From NCBI GenBank assembly GCA_038373885.1, contig JAWZYV010012274.1, positions 1,178,001 through 1,242,000 on the forward strand: a stretch of 64,000 nucleotides of DNA, read 5' to 3'. The stretch comes from Cheiracanthium punctorium. Its lineage: Eukaryota > Arthropoda > Arachnida > Araneae > Cheiracanthiidae. The notes beneath the pieces are model-generated. The model ran no database searches. It was not told the origin of the DNA and saw nothing but the letters and a program-made list of their open reading frames with translations. Below are positions 45,353 to 56,115 of this stretch, in pieces (the first letter of the stretch is position 1; every line of letters starts with the position of its first letter). The position numbers and the translations under genes are program-made.

Positions 45353-45463
45353 CCTCCAAGCATCTTCTGGTAATTCTTCTTTATTCGGATAATCGGCTAT
45401 CTCAAACAAAATTTGTCCGTCTGGTTTGAACATATTCAAAGAAGTTTTGGAAAAGATGAAAAT
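45353..45463 (-). CDS. C22orf39: C22orf39/PANTS-like protein, first coding exon
   Basis: The exon lies between acceptor tgaatatttttcag and a GTAGGA donor. An ATG at 45433 gives MFKPDGQILFEIADYPNKE then ELPEDAWR, ending in phase 0 so that DAWR joins VRPCEWYKDEHSDC of the next exon. The 30 nt before the ATG stay open in frame, so the true start could lie in an upstream exon, but this ATG gives a product of a sensible length (about 158 residues in four exons). The acidic N-terminus ahead of the first CX9C is not obviously shared with vertebrates. The 5' UTR and promoter are not identified. Confidence 0.75.
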
Positions 45464-45813
45464 CTGAAAAATATTCAATCAGAAATGAACATAATTTATG
45501 AATTAAGAATAAAGCAGAATAATTAACTGATTTTTCAGTTTTCTAAACACTTATGTTTGTTTTCATTTCATCTGTTTGGATGGTTGGTTGGTTCATGGCT
45601 GACTGGGGCTGACATGGTTGGTTGGTTGGTTGTTGTTAGAACCTACTTAGTCCAAAGAATCATGGAGGTAAAAGGTAGAAGAAGCATGAAATACAATCCC
45701 CATGAGTCCTAGTGGCTACATATTTTAGTGCTGCTATCTGGTGGTAATAAAAATAAATAATTCGATATTCTCACTTTCATGTTTTAGTGAATTAATACTT
45801 GTAATATTACAAT
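45464..45813. other. Non-coding sequence with ttgg microsatellite
   Basis: A degenerate ggttggttggt tract lies at about 45580-45632. Presumed intron or 5' flank of the C22orf39-like gene. Confidence 0.45.
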
Positions 45814-46293
45814 CATAGTTGCACCCACGGAGGGGGCTATGGGGGGCTAAAGCCCCCCCTAAAGATGAAGATTTAGATCTGAAAAGCTTCGAAAATTATG
45901 CAATTAAATTATACAAATTAATTGTTGCAAATGAATTAAATTTTGTATGTTTCAAAAATTGTCTTAAAATATTTTTAAAAAGAACGTTGGTTTTTAAATA
46001 TTTGCAGTTAGCGTGACACATATACTACAGTCATTTTTTACAATAGTTTTTACAATACCGTAATTTTTTGGTTACAATGTCGATGAAAATATCAGATAAT
46101 TGTTTATGACTTTATAACAAGGTACGTCGATAGTGGACTTGTGTTCTACCGACAATTGGTACAGAATATTTTGACGTTATAAGGGAGTTATAACTATAAT
46201 CGAAGTCACTATAACCGAATTCAAAATATTGTTTTACAATAAAGTATTTGTAGCTCTTGCCCCCCCTAAACAAAATTCCTCGGTACGCCACTG
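45814..46293. mobile_element. hAT-type element (CAGTGGCGTAGC family), 480 bp
   Basis: The right end ctcggtacgccactg and degenerate left end catagttgcacccacggagg carry gggggct / agcccccc blocks. Identical attacaat flanks at 45806-45813 and 46294-46301. Non-coding. Confidence 0.85.
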
Positions 46294-46366
46294 ATTACAA
46301 TTTTACTTTAAATCTTTCAAAACAGAAACAAAACTATTTACTATAGCGCTTTAGTTTATTGTACTT

Positions 46367-47448
46367 GGAACAGCTTTAGTATGATCGCTTTTTGGCGATT
46401 CTTTGAGTTGGCAACAAAATCTTGTCGCCAACACAAGTTTGCCTTGCCGATGCCAATTGTAAACAATATGGCGGATCGGATGGCGCTGGTTTCCTAAGTA
46501 ATTGATCGCGTCGCCGTTAATTTTGCTATAATTTATTTTAATGGCTTTTATATAGTTTTATGAAAAAAAATTAAACAGATAACAAGCTTACATGTACATA
46601 TAGATTTGGTTTAATAAAATTTAATTACTTTTCTTTTTATGTGAGGGGGGCTGTGCCCCCCTTTCTCTTTTTAGTAGACTAAATTAAATAACTCAAACTA
46701 ATAATATTCTAAAGACAATACCTCATAAAAATAACAAATAAAAAAGACAAAAAATTAAAATATATTTTAACTTCTGACAAAAGATTACGTAAGCAAATGT
46801 AAATAACTAGTTTAAATCATAAAAAACAATGCTTATATCATACCTTAATTAAAATTGCTAAATTAATGCAATACTGAAATTATAAAATCAAAATATCAAA
46901 TATTATATTAATAACGAAATTATTTATTGCTCCTACCCTTAACAAATAAACAAAGGAAATCATAACAAATAAAAACAAACAATGCGTATCACATACCTTG
47001 ATTAAAATCGCTAAATTATTGCAATATGGAAATATTAAATTCAAAATATCTAAAATTATTTCATTGTATAAAATATTAACGTAATTATTTGTTGCTTCTA
47101 CCCTTAACAAATAAACAATCGAGAACGAAAATATTAACCTGAAACGTACTATCAAAAGAATGTTTATTCATACAAAACTGTATATAAACAGTCAGTCAGA
47201 ACCTGAACATCCATTTTAAATTTCAAAAATAATTAAATAATAAAATTTAATGTAAAATAAAGCCATTAAAATAAAACCATAAAGCACATTGTGATCGCCA
47301 TTTTCCGGAAACGAACCCCCGGATTTAGGTTTACCGTATATTAACTTCCGATCATCAAACGGCGGGGTTACCATAATGGCATCCTTGATCGCGCCAAGAA
47401 AAGGTCGCCAAAAAAAGTGCGCCAAAGCGACCATACTAAAGATGTACC
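46367..47448. mobile_element. hAT-like element, 1.08 kb, with internal tandem duplication
   Basis: Ends ggaacagctttagtatgatc and ggtcgctt-type complement ending actaaagatgtacc are inverted, with ggcg-rich subterminal repeats. Identical ttgtactt at 46359-46366 and 47449-47456. Two copies of a roughly 154-bp unit begin near 46840 and 46994 (cataccttaattaaaattgc and cataccttgattaaaatcgc). Predicted hydrophobic frames across the repeats are artefacts of AT-richness. Confidence 0.82.
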
Positions 47449-47456
47449 TTGTACTT

Positions 47457-48136
47457 ATAAATTAAACATCAGTAGTAACTTAAGGAAGAATAAAAAGCCA
47501 AAAATATGTAAACCCCATTTAAATTGTATAGATCTATCAAGAGTTATTTAAAAAATTAATAATAATAATAAAAGTTATGCAACCCGATAGACAAATTCAA
47601 TAAAATCAATTGATAAGTTTTGCCATATGTACTTTATACAAATGCTTTTTTACTTGCAATTTAAACAATTTTTGTGATGTGATTCTCCAAGTTTATGTTT
47701 TATACTACATTTTTCTGTTTTTAATTCTTATTCTAGTGTCTCATCACATACATCCCAGCTTAAATATTATTATTATTACTATAGGCATAGGCGTAAATTA
47801 CTAGGGGTTACACTTTAATTCGTATATCACCTATTTGAAAATATATTTTACAACAGGAATCATTTGCAGTTCATACTGACTGTTTCATACTTATTCATTA
47901 TATCATTTACGGAATTATTTTTGTAAAAAAAAAAAATAAATAAATAAATATTGGCAAAGACTTTCCATATCTCCTGTATATATAGGACTTTTTATATATA
48001 GGAATTTAGTACTCTGTATATATAGGAATTTAGTACTTTGTGCTCTTAATACAAAACAACATATAAAAAAACAAATATAAGTATACTCTTTATACTTATA
48101 TTTGTTTTTATATGCTTGGAAGGGGATTTTGTTCTG
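47457..48136. other. AT-rich sequence, no gene seen
   Basis: Contains a short atataggaatttagtact direct repeat near 47998-48035 and an inverted pair around 48080-48115. No gene. Confidence 0.45.
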
Positions 48137-48140
48137 TTAA

Positions 48141-48619
48141 CCCTTTAACGCAGTGTTCCCGCTCTGGGAACACCAAACTCTGACGTTTTGACTGTTGCCA
48201 GTCACGAAGAATAGATTTGATTTCTATAAAAATAGTTGCGGATGATATAGCTCCACGAGAATCCTTTACTTTTTAGCACGTCATTTCCCGTCAAAAAATT
48301 GTCACGATTCTTTTTAACAGCACTGACATCTGCTGAAAAATGGAAGAATGCGAGAACAGCGGGATAGATTGTCCAATGCTGAAAAAAGGAACGCTCCACC
48401 GGAACTCAGCGGAGCATTTAACCCTTTGAGGCGCAACCATTTCCCAATGCCCGCGTGCCGCCATGTGCCCGCGCACAACCAGCTGCGTCAAAAAAGGGTC
48501 TCTAGTTCGGTGGCACGCGATGAACGTTTCGATCGTCCGCTATCTTGCTGGTAGTTAAGTCGAGCGATGGCAACGGAAGCGCTTTTTTCAGCAATGGGAA
48601 AGGGTTGCGCCTCAAAGGG
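48141..48619. mobile_element. piggyBac-like MITE (copy 1)
   Basis: It starts ccctttaacgcagtg immediately after TTAA (48137-48140) and ends cctcaaaggg before TTGA, a one-base change from TTAA. TTAA duplication and CCCT-type ends fit piggyBac. It shares its 5' half and 3' tail with the copy at 60384-60899 but has a different middle; an extra aaccctttgaggcgcaacc block inside suggests a partial internal duplication of the terminus. Confidence 0.72.
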
Positions 48620-48644
48620 TTGACAGTAGTCCTATACGCAAGGA

Positions 48645-49430
48645 CTGCCTGCCTAGTTGGGCGGTGTCTGCCATAGGCGAAGGACTTTTTAAGGGGTTCT
48701 AACGCGTATTCACGTTACATTTGCAGAAAACCACCAGTACTCCACACCGTTAGATTGACGGCCATGCTGTGGGCATATGCTTGGAACTATTTTATTGTGA
48801 TTTTAGAATACGCATTTTAGTTTTCTTTCTTTCTTTTTTTTTAAGAGGATTTAATTGTTTTAAAAATGCATTTTCAAATAACAATTGCACAAAAAAGAAA
48901 AGTAATAAAGTTGCAAAATTGTTAACTTTTTAAAAGTTATCTTCCATGCAATATCTCATTTGAGCATTCACGTGCATTGAGCAAATGACTTTTCAAGATG
49001 TTCTAACGCGTGTTCACGTTACATCTGGAGAAAAACGCCCGAAACTGCCGACCGTTATAGCTACAACCACGCGGTAGGCCCGAACGCTGGACCTTCACAC
49101 TTCAGCCGTCTACCATCTTCAGTATCTTATCCACTCGGCCATATTGGGGCCTAACAGTATGATAAAGTAAATCTAAAGGTAAATCAACGAATTATGAATG
49201 TAATGAGCTAATTGTCCTTTCTTTAAGAGTCGGCCTGACTGTGGCCGCGTGGATAAGACACTGAACGTGGTAGATGACCGAAGTGTGAAGTTCCGCGGTT
49301 CTGGCGCGCGGCTGTCGATCTAACTGCATGGAGTTTGGGCCCGTTTCCTCCAGATGTAACGTGAATGCACGTTAGAACTCCTTAAAAAGTCCAAGGCACT
49401 CTCTCCCTAGGCAAATACCTCTCGTGGAGG
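48645..49430. repeat. Cluster of tRNA-like SINE copies
   Basis: Three copies: reverse partial at about 48645-48775, reverse at about 48985-49150, forward at about 49229-49430. The forward copy has gtggccgcgtggataagaca (A-box-like), a gaagttccgcggttctgg block near the B-box position, gcggctgtcgatctaactg, then a body with cctccagatgtaacgtgaat and the cttaaaaagtcc block. Other copies are at about 49790-49895, about 53625-53790 and in the giant palindrome. Likely a tRNA-derived SINE. Confidence 0.65.
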
Positions 49431-49789
49431 TTTCTCTTGACACACAATGCAATTCTCTTCTAGAATCACCAGTAGTTCCAACTATTGGTCTTATATTTTC
49501 CATACTTTCTGGTTAGAACTTCCAAACCTGCATTTTAATAAGACACGCTTGAGAGAACTTACTTCTAAGGAAACAATCGTCATCGTTAACTAAAAGCCAC
49601 TTTTTTATGCTGCATAAACAGATACATTTTTCTTATGTAACTGTCATCATCGCTATCAACTATGGAAACGGAATATCCATTTTGTGCAAGAGCCATGCAT
49701 TTTCTAAATTATACGTCTGATGTGAATGAGTTACGAGTCTGTAAAAAGATTGTTTGTTTGGTTAAGGCAAAGCTACACAAGAGCTACCT

Positions 49790-49895
49790 GACTAATGGGG
49801 ATGCCTTTTAAAAGGTTTAAACGCACATTCCCGCTACATCTTGAGAAAACCGATCAAAATTCCAGACTGTTGGATCGACAGCCGCGCGAAGGAAG
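49790..49895 (-). repeat. tRNA-like SINE, partial reverse copy
   Basis: Contains cgctacatcttgagaaaacc and ttggatcgacagccgcgcg, in the order expected for a reverse-strand copy of the 49229-49430 SINE. The head is truncated. Confidence 0.55.
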
Positions 49896-50119
49896 GAACC
49901 TTGGAACGAATTAAATTAAAAGCGAAGCAAAACGGGTTATTGTTTTCAATTACATTTATAAAACGAACTTATGAATTCGTGTAGGCTTATTATTTGAGGG
50001 CTCATTTGAAAAACAAAATGCTTTTGATAAAATAAACTGCACCATGTACTCTAATCGCTAGAAGACTGTTTTTGCTGTATATTTTTTAAAGAACCGAGAA
50101 GTACCAAAGATAAGTTCTG

Positions 50120-50365
50120 AAGATACTCATACATTTATTTTACGGCCTCCCAGTTAATGTAGTAGCTAAAGAACCGTTATGCCGCACCTTCTGTATGGGT
50201 TCGATTACCGTCTTGGGTGTTACTTTACTTTGTCCATTCCTTCACAGGGGTAACACTGGCAGCCTACTGAGTGCTCCCATTATAAAATGACCAGTAATTC
50301 GGGCCTTAGTAGTAGCGAATGCTTGATAAGCACATGCTCACCCGTTGGAAAAAAAAAATAATAAT
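50120..50365 (+). repeat. tRNA-derived SINE with poly-A tail
   Basis: It has a B-box-like gggttcgattaccg at about 50198, a central gtgctcccattataaaatga / ccagtaattcgggccttagt block and an A-rich tail at 50350-50365. The central block is shared with 30577-30960 and 61930-62045. Confidence 0.68.
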
Positions 50366-50475
50366 ACATCAGAAGGTTTGTTATTTCACAAAAATGTTGT
50401 CTGTTAAACACGCTACACTGTAAGGAAGTCTCGAGAAAGTAATTTTGTACGTCAGCTAGAATTGATTATTTAGAC

Positions 50476-51064
50476 CAGGGATGGGCAATCTTTTTCGGCC
50501 GCGGGCCAAAAATCGAAAAAAAAAAAAGTTTGGCGGGCCAAGATAAATTTTTCTAAAATTTTAAGAACAATATACAAGTATTACTATTTAAATATGCTAA
50601 TGAGATGAATGAAATTGCGATTTCATTTTTAAAAGTTCTTTATATTGTGGTTCGAAGTGAGATGCACTGATTCTAAGGAACGAGGCTAAATGCTCATCTG
50701 TCAGTCTACTTCTGAAAAAATTCTCTCTAAGGTTCATAGTTGAAAACACTTGTTCACATATACTATAAGATGAAGCAAACATAGCACAGATTTTCTGGGC
50801 GTGAGGTATTAAATTTGGGACACTTACTTTCGATAATGATTTGTAAAACTCTTAACTTTGGCATATTTAGAAACAACTGCTTGAGATGACTGTTAGATTG
50901 CAATTCAATTCATTCAAGCTGCAAATCTGACCTCACTGCTTCACAATTTACGTTGAAAGGCATGGTAAAAATATTGAATTCTGTTTGAATGGCACTGAAA
51001 TCTTGAAATCTGCGTTTGAACTCAAAATGCACTTTTTTCGAGCCATCTTCATAATTCTTAAAAT

Positions 51065-51112
<48 letters not shown>

Positions 51113-51176
51113 TTTCAATTTCCGTCGGACCGGCTAATTAAAATTCCACCCGCAGGCCGTAGTTTGTCCATCCCTG
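50476..51176 (-). mobile_element. hAT deletion derivative with transposase C-terminus
   Basis: Ends cagggatgggcaatc and gtttgtccatccctg, identical atttagac at 50468-50475 and 51177-51184. An (AT)n tract fills 51067-51110. It retains a piece of transposase (50597-50782) and has lost the rest. Confidence 0.9.
50597..50782 (-). pseudogene. hAT transposase C-terminal fragment (ZBED5/GTF2IRD2-like type)
   Basis: The - strand frame reads FASSYSICEQVFSTMNLREN, then FRSRLTDEHLASFLRISASH, the hAT dimerisation region of the type with ICEQ-x-FS-x-MN followed by RSRLTDEHL. It ends at a normal stop. N-terminal and catalytic parts are deleted. Confidence 0.85.
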
Positions 51177-51184
51177 ATTTAGAC

Positions 51185-52310
51185 AGTTTAAACTAACCTT
51201 TATTCTCACTTTGAAAACAGATAAGGAATTTCAAATTTCAATTTTTTTTATTCGCATGTCTTGGGTATTTACCAGCCTTAAAAAAATATTCAATTTCCTC
51301 CTCCACCCCTACCCCCTTCCTCCACACTACTGATATTAAAAAAAAAAAAACATCACTGCCGGGGGGGAAAAGTTTAAAGTAAATTAAGCATATTTCGAAA
51401 GTATGTTTTAGCTAAAGAATCTCTTTTTTATTAATTCCATGAAGCCTGTTATGTGGGAACACCTCCCGCCCTCAATATGTGAAAATACACGGCAGCTGCT
51501 ACCTTCATCAAAATCCGTGACCTCAGCTGCGGTTATCAAAATAAAAAGATTCGCCGTCTTTTTTCATTTAGATTTTCAATCATTTCGTCACCGCATGAGT
51601 GGCAGTAATCTGTCATATGATGCAATCAGCGTCTCGCACTAAATAGTATTGACACTGAATTTATATAGTAGGTAAAAGAATAATGGAGTTCGCAGATATT
51701 AGAGCGTTTGTGCATGCTGTTTCTTCCTACGTTAACGCTAACACTATTCGCCAAACGGAATATTTTGACTAACCACGTTTCGGATTTTATAAATGCGCAT
51801 TAGGGTGTATCAAAAAAAAAATATTTTTTTCGAAATTCGCTTATCCTTAGTGCTACATCTTTTAGCCAAATTGGCTCAATAAAAAGTGTGCCAAATTTCA
51901 ACTCGATTGGTTAAGGTCTTCAGTTGCTTCTTTGGACTTAAAGTTTAAAAATATATATAAAAAAGCAACTTTTTGAAAAATTTCTAGAAAATATATATAT
52001 TTTTGAAAATTTCTAGAAAATATAGTTTTTTTGAAAATTTCTTGTACCTAGTAATGAAGTTTACCTTAATCGACTCAATAAAAAGTGTGTAAATTTTCAG
52101 TTCGATCGATTAATATATTCAGTTGCCGCAATGAGCCTAAAGTTTGAGAAAAAGTTTTAAAAAAGTAAATTTCGCTGACACTCATTAGACACAAATTCGC
52201 TGACACAATTTATTTTGTATTAACATTTTGTGTGTGTATCAAGTCTCAATATCGTAAATAACGTAAGAAATACACATGCAATAGCCATTAACAAATGGCG
52301 CTGTAATCGT
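51185..52310. other. Non-coding sequence with a possible TIR terminus
   Basis: At 51786 tagggtgtatcaaaaaa looks like a DNA-transposon terminus, followed by paired phrases with ctcaataaaaagtgtg (51887 and 52075), about 190 bp apart. No matching right end was found. No gene. Confidence 0.35.
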
Positions 52311-52400
52311 CAGCTTCTGTATTCTCCCGATCTAACTCCTTGTGACTGCTTTCTGAGAGCATACTTAAGGACTGTCTACCGGAACCATCTAAAAGAATGA
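52311..52400 (+). pseudogene. Mariner/DDE_3-like transposase fragment
   Basis: A 29-codon frame reads QLLYSPDLTPCDCFLRAYLR then TVYRNHLKE and stop. SPDLTPCD-x-FL is the block around the last catalytic Asp of mariner and related transposases. The preceding aacaaatggcgctgtaatc resembles the TIR element at 15401-16190, suggesting one family. Isolated fragment. Confidence 0.7.
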
Positions 52401-53398
52401 TTATACTTATAAATAATGATCTTCGATCGATTTTGCCTTGCAGCTCTATTTGTTACCCATTGCGCACGTGAGGAGGGTCCAGTCCCACTTGTCGAATATT
52501 TTTCAGCATAAAATCCGTAAATTTATAATTTTTAACGTAAAAATTTCGCCTTTCAACATAAGATTATGAGCCCCCTCTCCTTAAAGAAACTCTGTGTACG
52601 CATTTGTCTCCGGATTGAAAGGCACTGTCTACCTGAACTCTCTCAACACGCTGATGTCGCTTGATTGTCGATTAGTGCCGCCTATGAATCCGTTCCCACT
52701 CAGACATTATAGCAGAGGTCTGCGCTGCACGGAAATTCGTGGCGGCGGCGCGCCGCTGCGTGGGAAGATTTTTGAAAGAGAGCAAAGTAAAAATGGGTGT
52801 GTGCGTACAAACACACACACACACATACACATACCCTACTATATAGTTACGCTTATCCCTGACTCACTGATTCTCTAACAACCACTTGAAGATAAAACTT
52901 TTACCGCCATTACTCTTAGAAGATTAAAAAGTTCAAAAATATTTAAAAGCGCAAAAGCGAAATAACATCTGCACCGTTTGTACGATCCGCTTCAAGTTTT
53001 TCATAAATATGTATAAAAATGCAGAAAGAAATCTGCGCTACTTTAAAAATCTGAAAATCCACCCGTTTCCCCATTTTAAGAGAATGAAAGCCGAAGTCAG
53101 TGAGTTTTGAACACCGTGTGTATTACTCCACCAATAAAATTCTCAAACATTTCTTTTTTACACTGATGCATGACTCTACATCTATGAAACATAAAAAACA
53201 AGAAATATTTTTAATCATAAAGAAAAATATACTGTGTTACAAAGCTAAAATTTTGCACAACCTTATAAGATTAAATGATATTACCATCTGGTATTATGAA
53301 CACATGACTAAATAGCTATTTATATATTTATCAAAGCATTAATTCATATAATTCTTACTTTACATACGATATCGGTAAAATCGTATAATGCTGTTGTT
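52401..53398. other. AT-rich sequence, no gene seen
   Basis: Contains an (AC)n tract at about 52810-52830 and a GC-richer patch at 52735-52765. Nothing recognised. Confidence 0.4.
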
Positions 53399-53605
53399 TA
53401 GGGATGGACGCGAGACGAAAAATAAGCGTCTCGCGTCTCGCAAAATAGCCTAAAAGCTTGTCTCGTCTCGCAAAAATCCCTATATCGTAATGTTAAAAAT
53501 GGGTGTCTCGTCTCGCAAAAAAGCTGTAAATCTCTGTCTCGTCTCGCAAAAAAGCTGTAAATCTCTGTCTCGTCTCGCAAAAAAGTCGTCTCGCGTCCAT
53601 CTCTA
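53399..53605. mobile_element. TIR element built of gtctcgtctcgcaaaa tandem units
   Basis: Ends tagggatggacgcgagacg and cgtctcgcgtccatctcta are inverted; a gttgtt stretch flanks both sides. The body contains units of 31 bp (gtctcgtctcgcaaaaaagc then tgtaaatctct) starting at 53505, 53536 and 53567, plus looser copies to the left. A hAT-like origin is likely. The predicted peptide is a repeat artefact. Confidence 0.72.
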
Positions 53606-53624
53606 GTTGTTTTGTTAAGGCAAA

Positions 53625-53790
53625 GGGCACTGGACTATCTGCCAAAGGGATAAATGCCTTGGGGGGACCTTTCGGGGGTTCTATTGCGTAATCAGGAAGA
53701 AACCGCCCAAAAGCTTCAGGCCGTTTGATCGACAGTCTCGTTGTAGGGCAAAACCCTGGACCTTCCCACGTCAGCCATTTACCAATGTAT
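53625..53790 (-). repeat. tRNA-like SINE, reverse copy
   Basis: Contains cctttcgggggttctattgc, agaaaccgcccaaaagc, ttgatcgacagtctcgttg and aaccctggaccttcccacg, in reverse-copy order of the SINE at 49229-49430. Confidence 0.6.
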
Positions 53791-53837
53791 ACTTTCTGAA
53801 AAATTTATAGGTGTCTTTTGCGGTTCTTCCGCTCAAG

Positions 53838-53995
53838 TAGGGGCGTAACGAGAGAAAAGTTTGTGGGGTAGGGGGTGGAAAAGGTAGAATTTCCCACAAA
53901 AAATCTTGATTAAAGGCATCCAATCAACAAAAATTCGAAATTTCGGGGGTGGATGGGGAGGGAGGTTGTGGCCCACCTCCCTGACTACGTCTCTG
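53838..53995. mobile_element. hAT-type MITE (CAGTGGCGTAGC family), 158 bp
   Basis: Ends taggggcgtaacgag and ctgactacgtctctg; flanks cgctcaag and tgctcaag (one mismatch). Interior gtggggtagggggtgg and complement-like ggcccacctccc. Confidence 0.75.
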
Positions 53996-54003
53996 TGCTC
54001 AAG

Positions 54004-55058
54004 GTCCATTTGTCGGTCTTATACACTCGGTCATTGTTCGGCTTGAAGGTAATAGAATTACGAAATGAATTATTAAAAAGTAGCAATCTATATATATATA
54101 AAACAAACTGTAAAATGTCCGTTAGTTGATTAGTTTGTCTGCACCTCGCATAGCTCCGAAACGGGTGATCGTAGACCTACCAAATTTTGTATAGAAATTC
54201 TTCAGGACGGGTCCTGACATAACTCGTAGCGATATTTTCGAAATTCGAATTATTTTAGGAGATATCGATAAAAAACATGTCGCAAAAGGCTAATTTTTGC
54301 TCCGCCATTTCGCAATTGTAACCCCGCAGTGGAAAAAGAGGGAATATAGCATATCTAGGTTGCCATATTTGGCAAGTTTATTAAATGATTCAGACTCTTG
54401 AAGTAAAAATAAAAGAATAATTTTTTTTGTTTAGATTATTTGTAAGGTTGCTTTTTAATTAAAATATCGTGTGCATGTGAAACTAGAACAAGAATGAAAT
54501 GTTATATACTCAAAAGAAAAATAGGATTTGGAAATTTTCCGAGACTAAAATGTGCAACTTTTTAATTTGGCGAAAAATAAAATGGTTAATGTGCGATTTT
54601 GAGATGATTCTAACGCTTGGCGCAATTTATCGTAATTTTATCGTCTGCTACTTGGGTGATGAATACACCTGAGAATAAGTTTTGCAAATTTTCATTCAGT
54701 TGGAATTGTGCATTTTTCCCCATCTGTTTCTAATGTATTACATTCAGAAAAAGGATGTTAGAAATATCAATTTTAATTTTGTTTAATCACACTCATGAAG
54801 AATGATATACTTTCCAATTTAATTAAATAAGGAACGAAAATAGGGAAGACCCATGGATTATAATACGCTTTTAAAATATAGTACTTTAGTGCGTATGTAA
54901 AATCTGAAAGTGTTTCAGATTTTCTTACCTTTTTTTTTTCCTTTCCTTTTTTTTGATAAAAGCCAATATACCCAGAAGCTCTTCAGAATTAATATAGGAC
55001 GAAAATAATTTGTTCCTTTTTGTAGGCTTTTATCATTTAACCATCTTATTTTTGCAAC
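54004..55058. other. Non-coding sequence
   Basis: At 54088 tctatatatatataaaac followed by structured sequence resembles a Helitron-type 5' end, but no 3' hairpin-CTRR end was identified, so no call is made. No gene. Confidence 0.35.
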
Positions 55059-55206
55059 CAGGGGCGGCCCGACACAGTAAGCATCGCATCCAGGCGCCGG
55101 CTTCGAAGGGGGCGTCATTTCGGACACAAAAACTAAGTACAGCAAAAAAAGGGCGGGGTCTTTTTTATATTAGCAGGGGGCGACACTTACCGTCTGGCCA
55201 CTCCTG
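55059..55206. mobile_element. hAT-type MITE, 148 bp
   Basis: Ends caggggcggcccgac and tctggccactcctg; flanks tttgcaac and tttgtaac (one mismatch). Contains ggcgccgg and ggggcg blocks. Confidence 0.72.
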
Positions 55207-55782
55207 TTTGTAACCATTTTAATTTTAAATTCCATTCAGAATCTGAGAGATTTCAGTGCCAAGGAAGACGGTGAGGAACAGGATTCTTTCCGAACAAGAT
55301 TTATTAAGATGGCGAACCAACTGGTCGCCGGAGGCGGCTAGTAATAAATAAGACTACCGTCTAAAATATAGAGATATTGGTAATTTTAACAAAATTAATA
55401 AAAGTATAAATATGTAGATGATCATAAGAAGGGCGTACAATCTCAGTGCGGGGGCCCTCGACTGAAGAGGGGCCCTCACACAATGAATTATTTAAAAAAT
55501 AAAACAATTACATATTTAAATTTTTACTTTTCTTTTTTCAAGTAAACAGCAGAGCATAAGAGATAAAATCTTTGTTGTGCAACACATTACAAACGGCTTC
55601 AGCAGTTTAATGGTCAAAATAAATGGATCATAGACACCATGCAATAAACTTGGGAATCTCTGGACAAAATCGCGTAAAAAAATGAGTCAATTTGTGTCTA
55701 CATCATAAAGTTATTCCCGATTGAAAATGCCAGCTGACGTGTTCAAAATTTCGTCATTTTACAAGAGGATTTAAATTTCTGC
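55207..55782. other. Non-coding sequence, no gene seen
   Basis: A short GC-richer patch at 55258-55345 (aggaagacggtgaggaacag...) is unrecognised. Sequence from about 55700 may be the 5' part of the mariner remnant that follows. Confidence 0.35.
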
Positions 55783-56115
55783 TTCAATAAGCTGTCTGAT
55801 ACTTATCGTGAGGCCGCTATTAGTGAAAGAAAGTGTTGTGAGTGGTTTCAACTCGTCAAGAATGGGAATTTTCACGTCAAGAATGGGAATTTTCAAGATA
55901 GGCATTGCGGTGGAAGAGAGGTTTTCGAAGAGGCAGAATTGGATTTGTCAGACTCGTATCAAATTCAGAAATTGGCACGATCATTGGGAGTGGGAGTGAC
56001 TCAAGAAACAAGTTCAACATTGCGTTTTTAATGTATTACCAGTTTTTAAAAGTAAAACCACGAATTTAGGAGGATATGGTTTGGGGAAAAAAACGAAAGG
56101 ATGGGAGCTTATTTA
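55783..56115 (+). pseudogene. Mariner transposase N-terminal remnant
   Basis: A + strand frame from 55783 to a stop at 56029-56031 reads REAAISERKCCEWFQLVKNG, a repeated NGNFHVKNGNFQ segment, DRHCGGREVFEEAEL and QIQKLARSLGVG. This matches the mariner helix-turn-helix region (AISERTCREWFQRFKNGDF, then DRHGGGRE... and the SLGVTQ block in kind). A 21-bp unit (cgtcaagaatgggaattttca) is tandemly duplicated at 55850-55891, adding seven residues. Past the stop, GLGKKTKGWELIYLK at about 56070-56115 resembles the following mariner KQGNWVPYELK block. The catalytic domain is missing. Confidence 0.8.

Noticed and set aside
49229..49310. Functional tRNA gene
   Set aside because: A/B-box-like sequences are present but no cloverleaf can be drawn and the sequence recurs as dispersed SINE copies.
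54088..54260. Helitron 5' end
   Set aside because: A TC-start TA-rich terminus is present but no CTRR end with a preceding hairpin was found.
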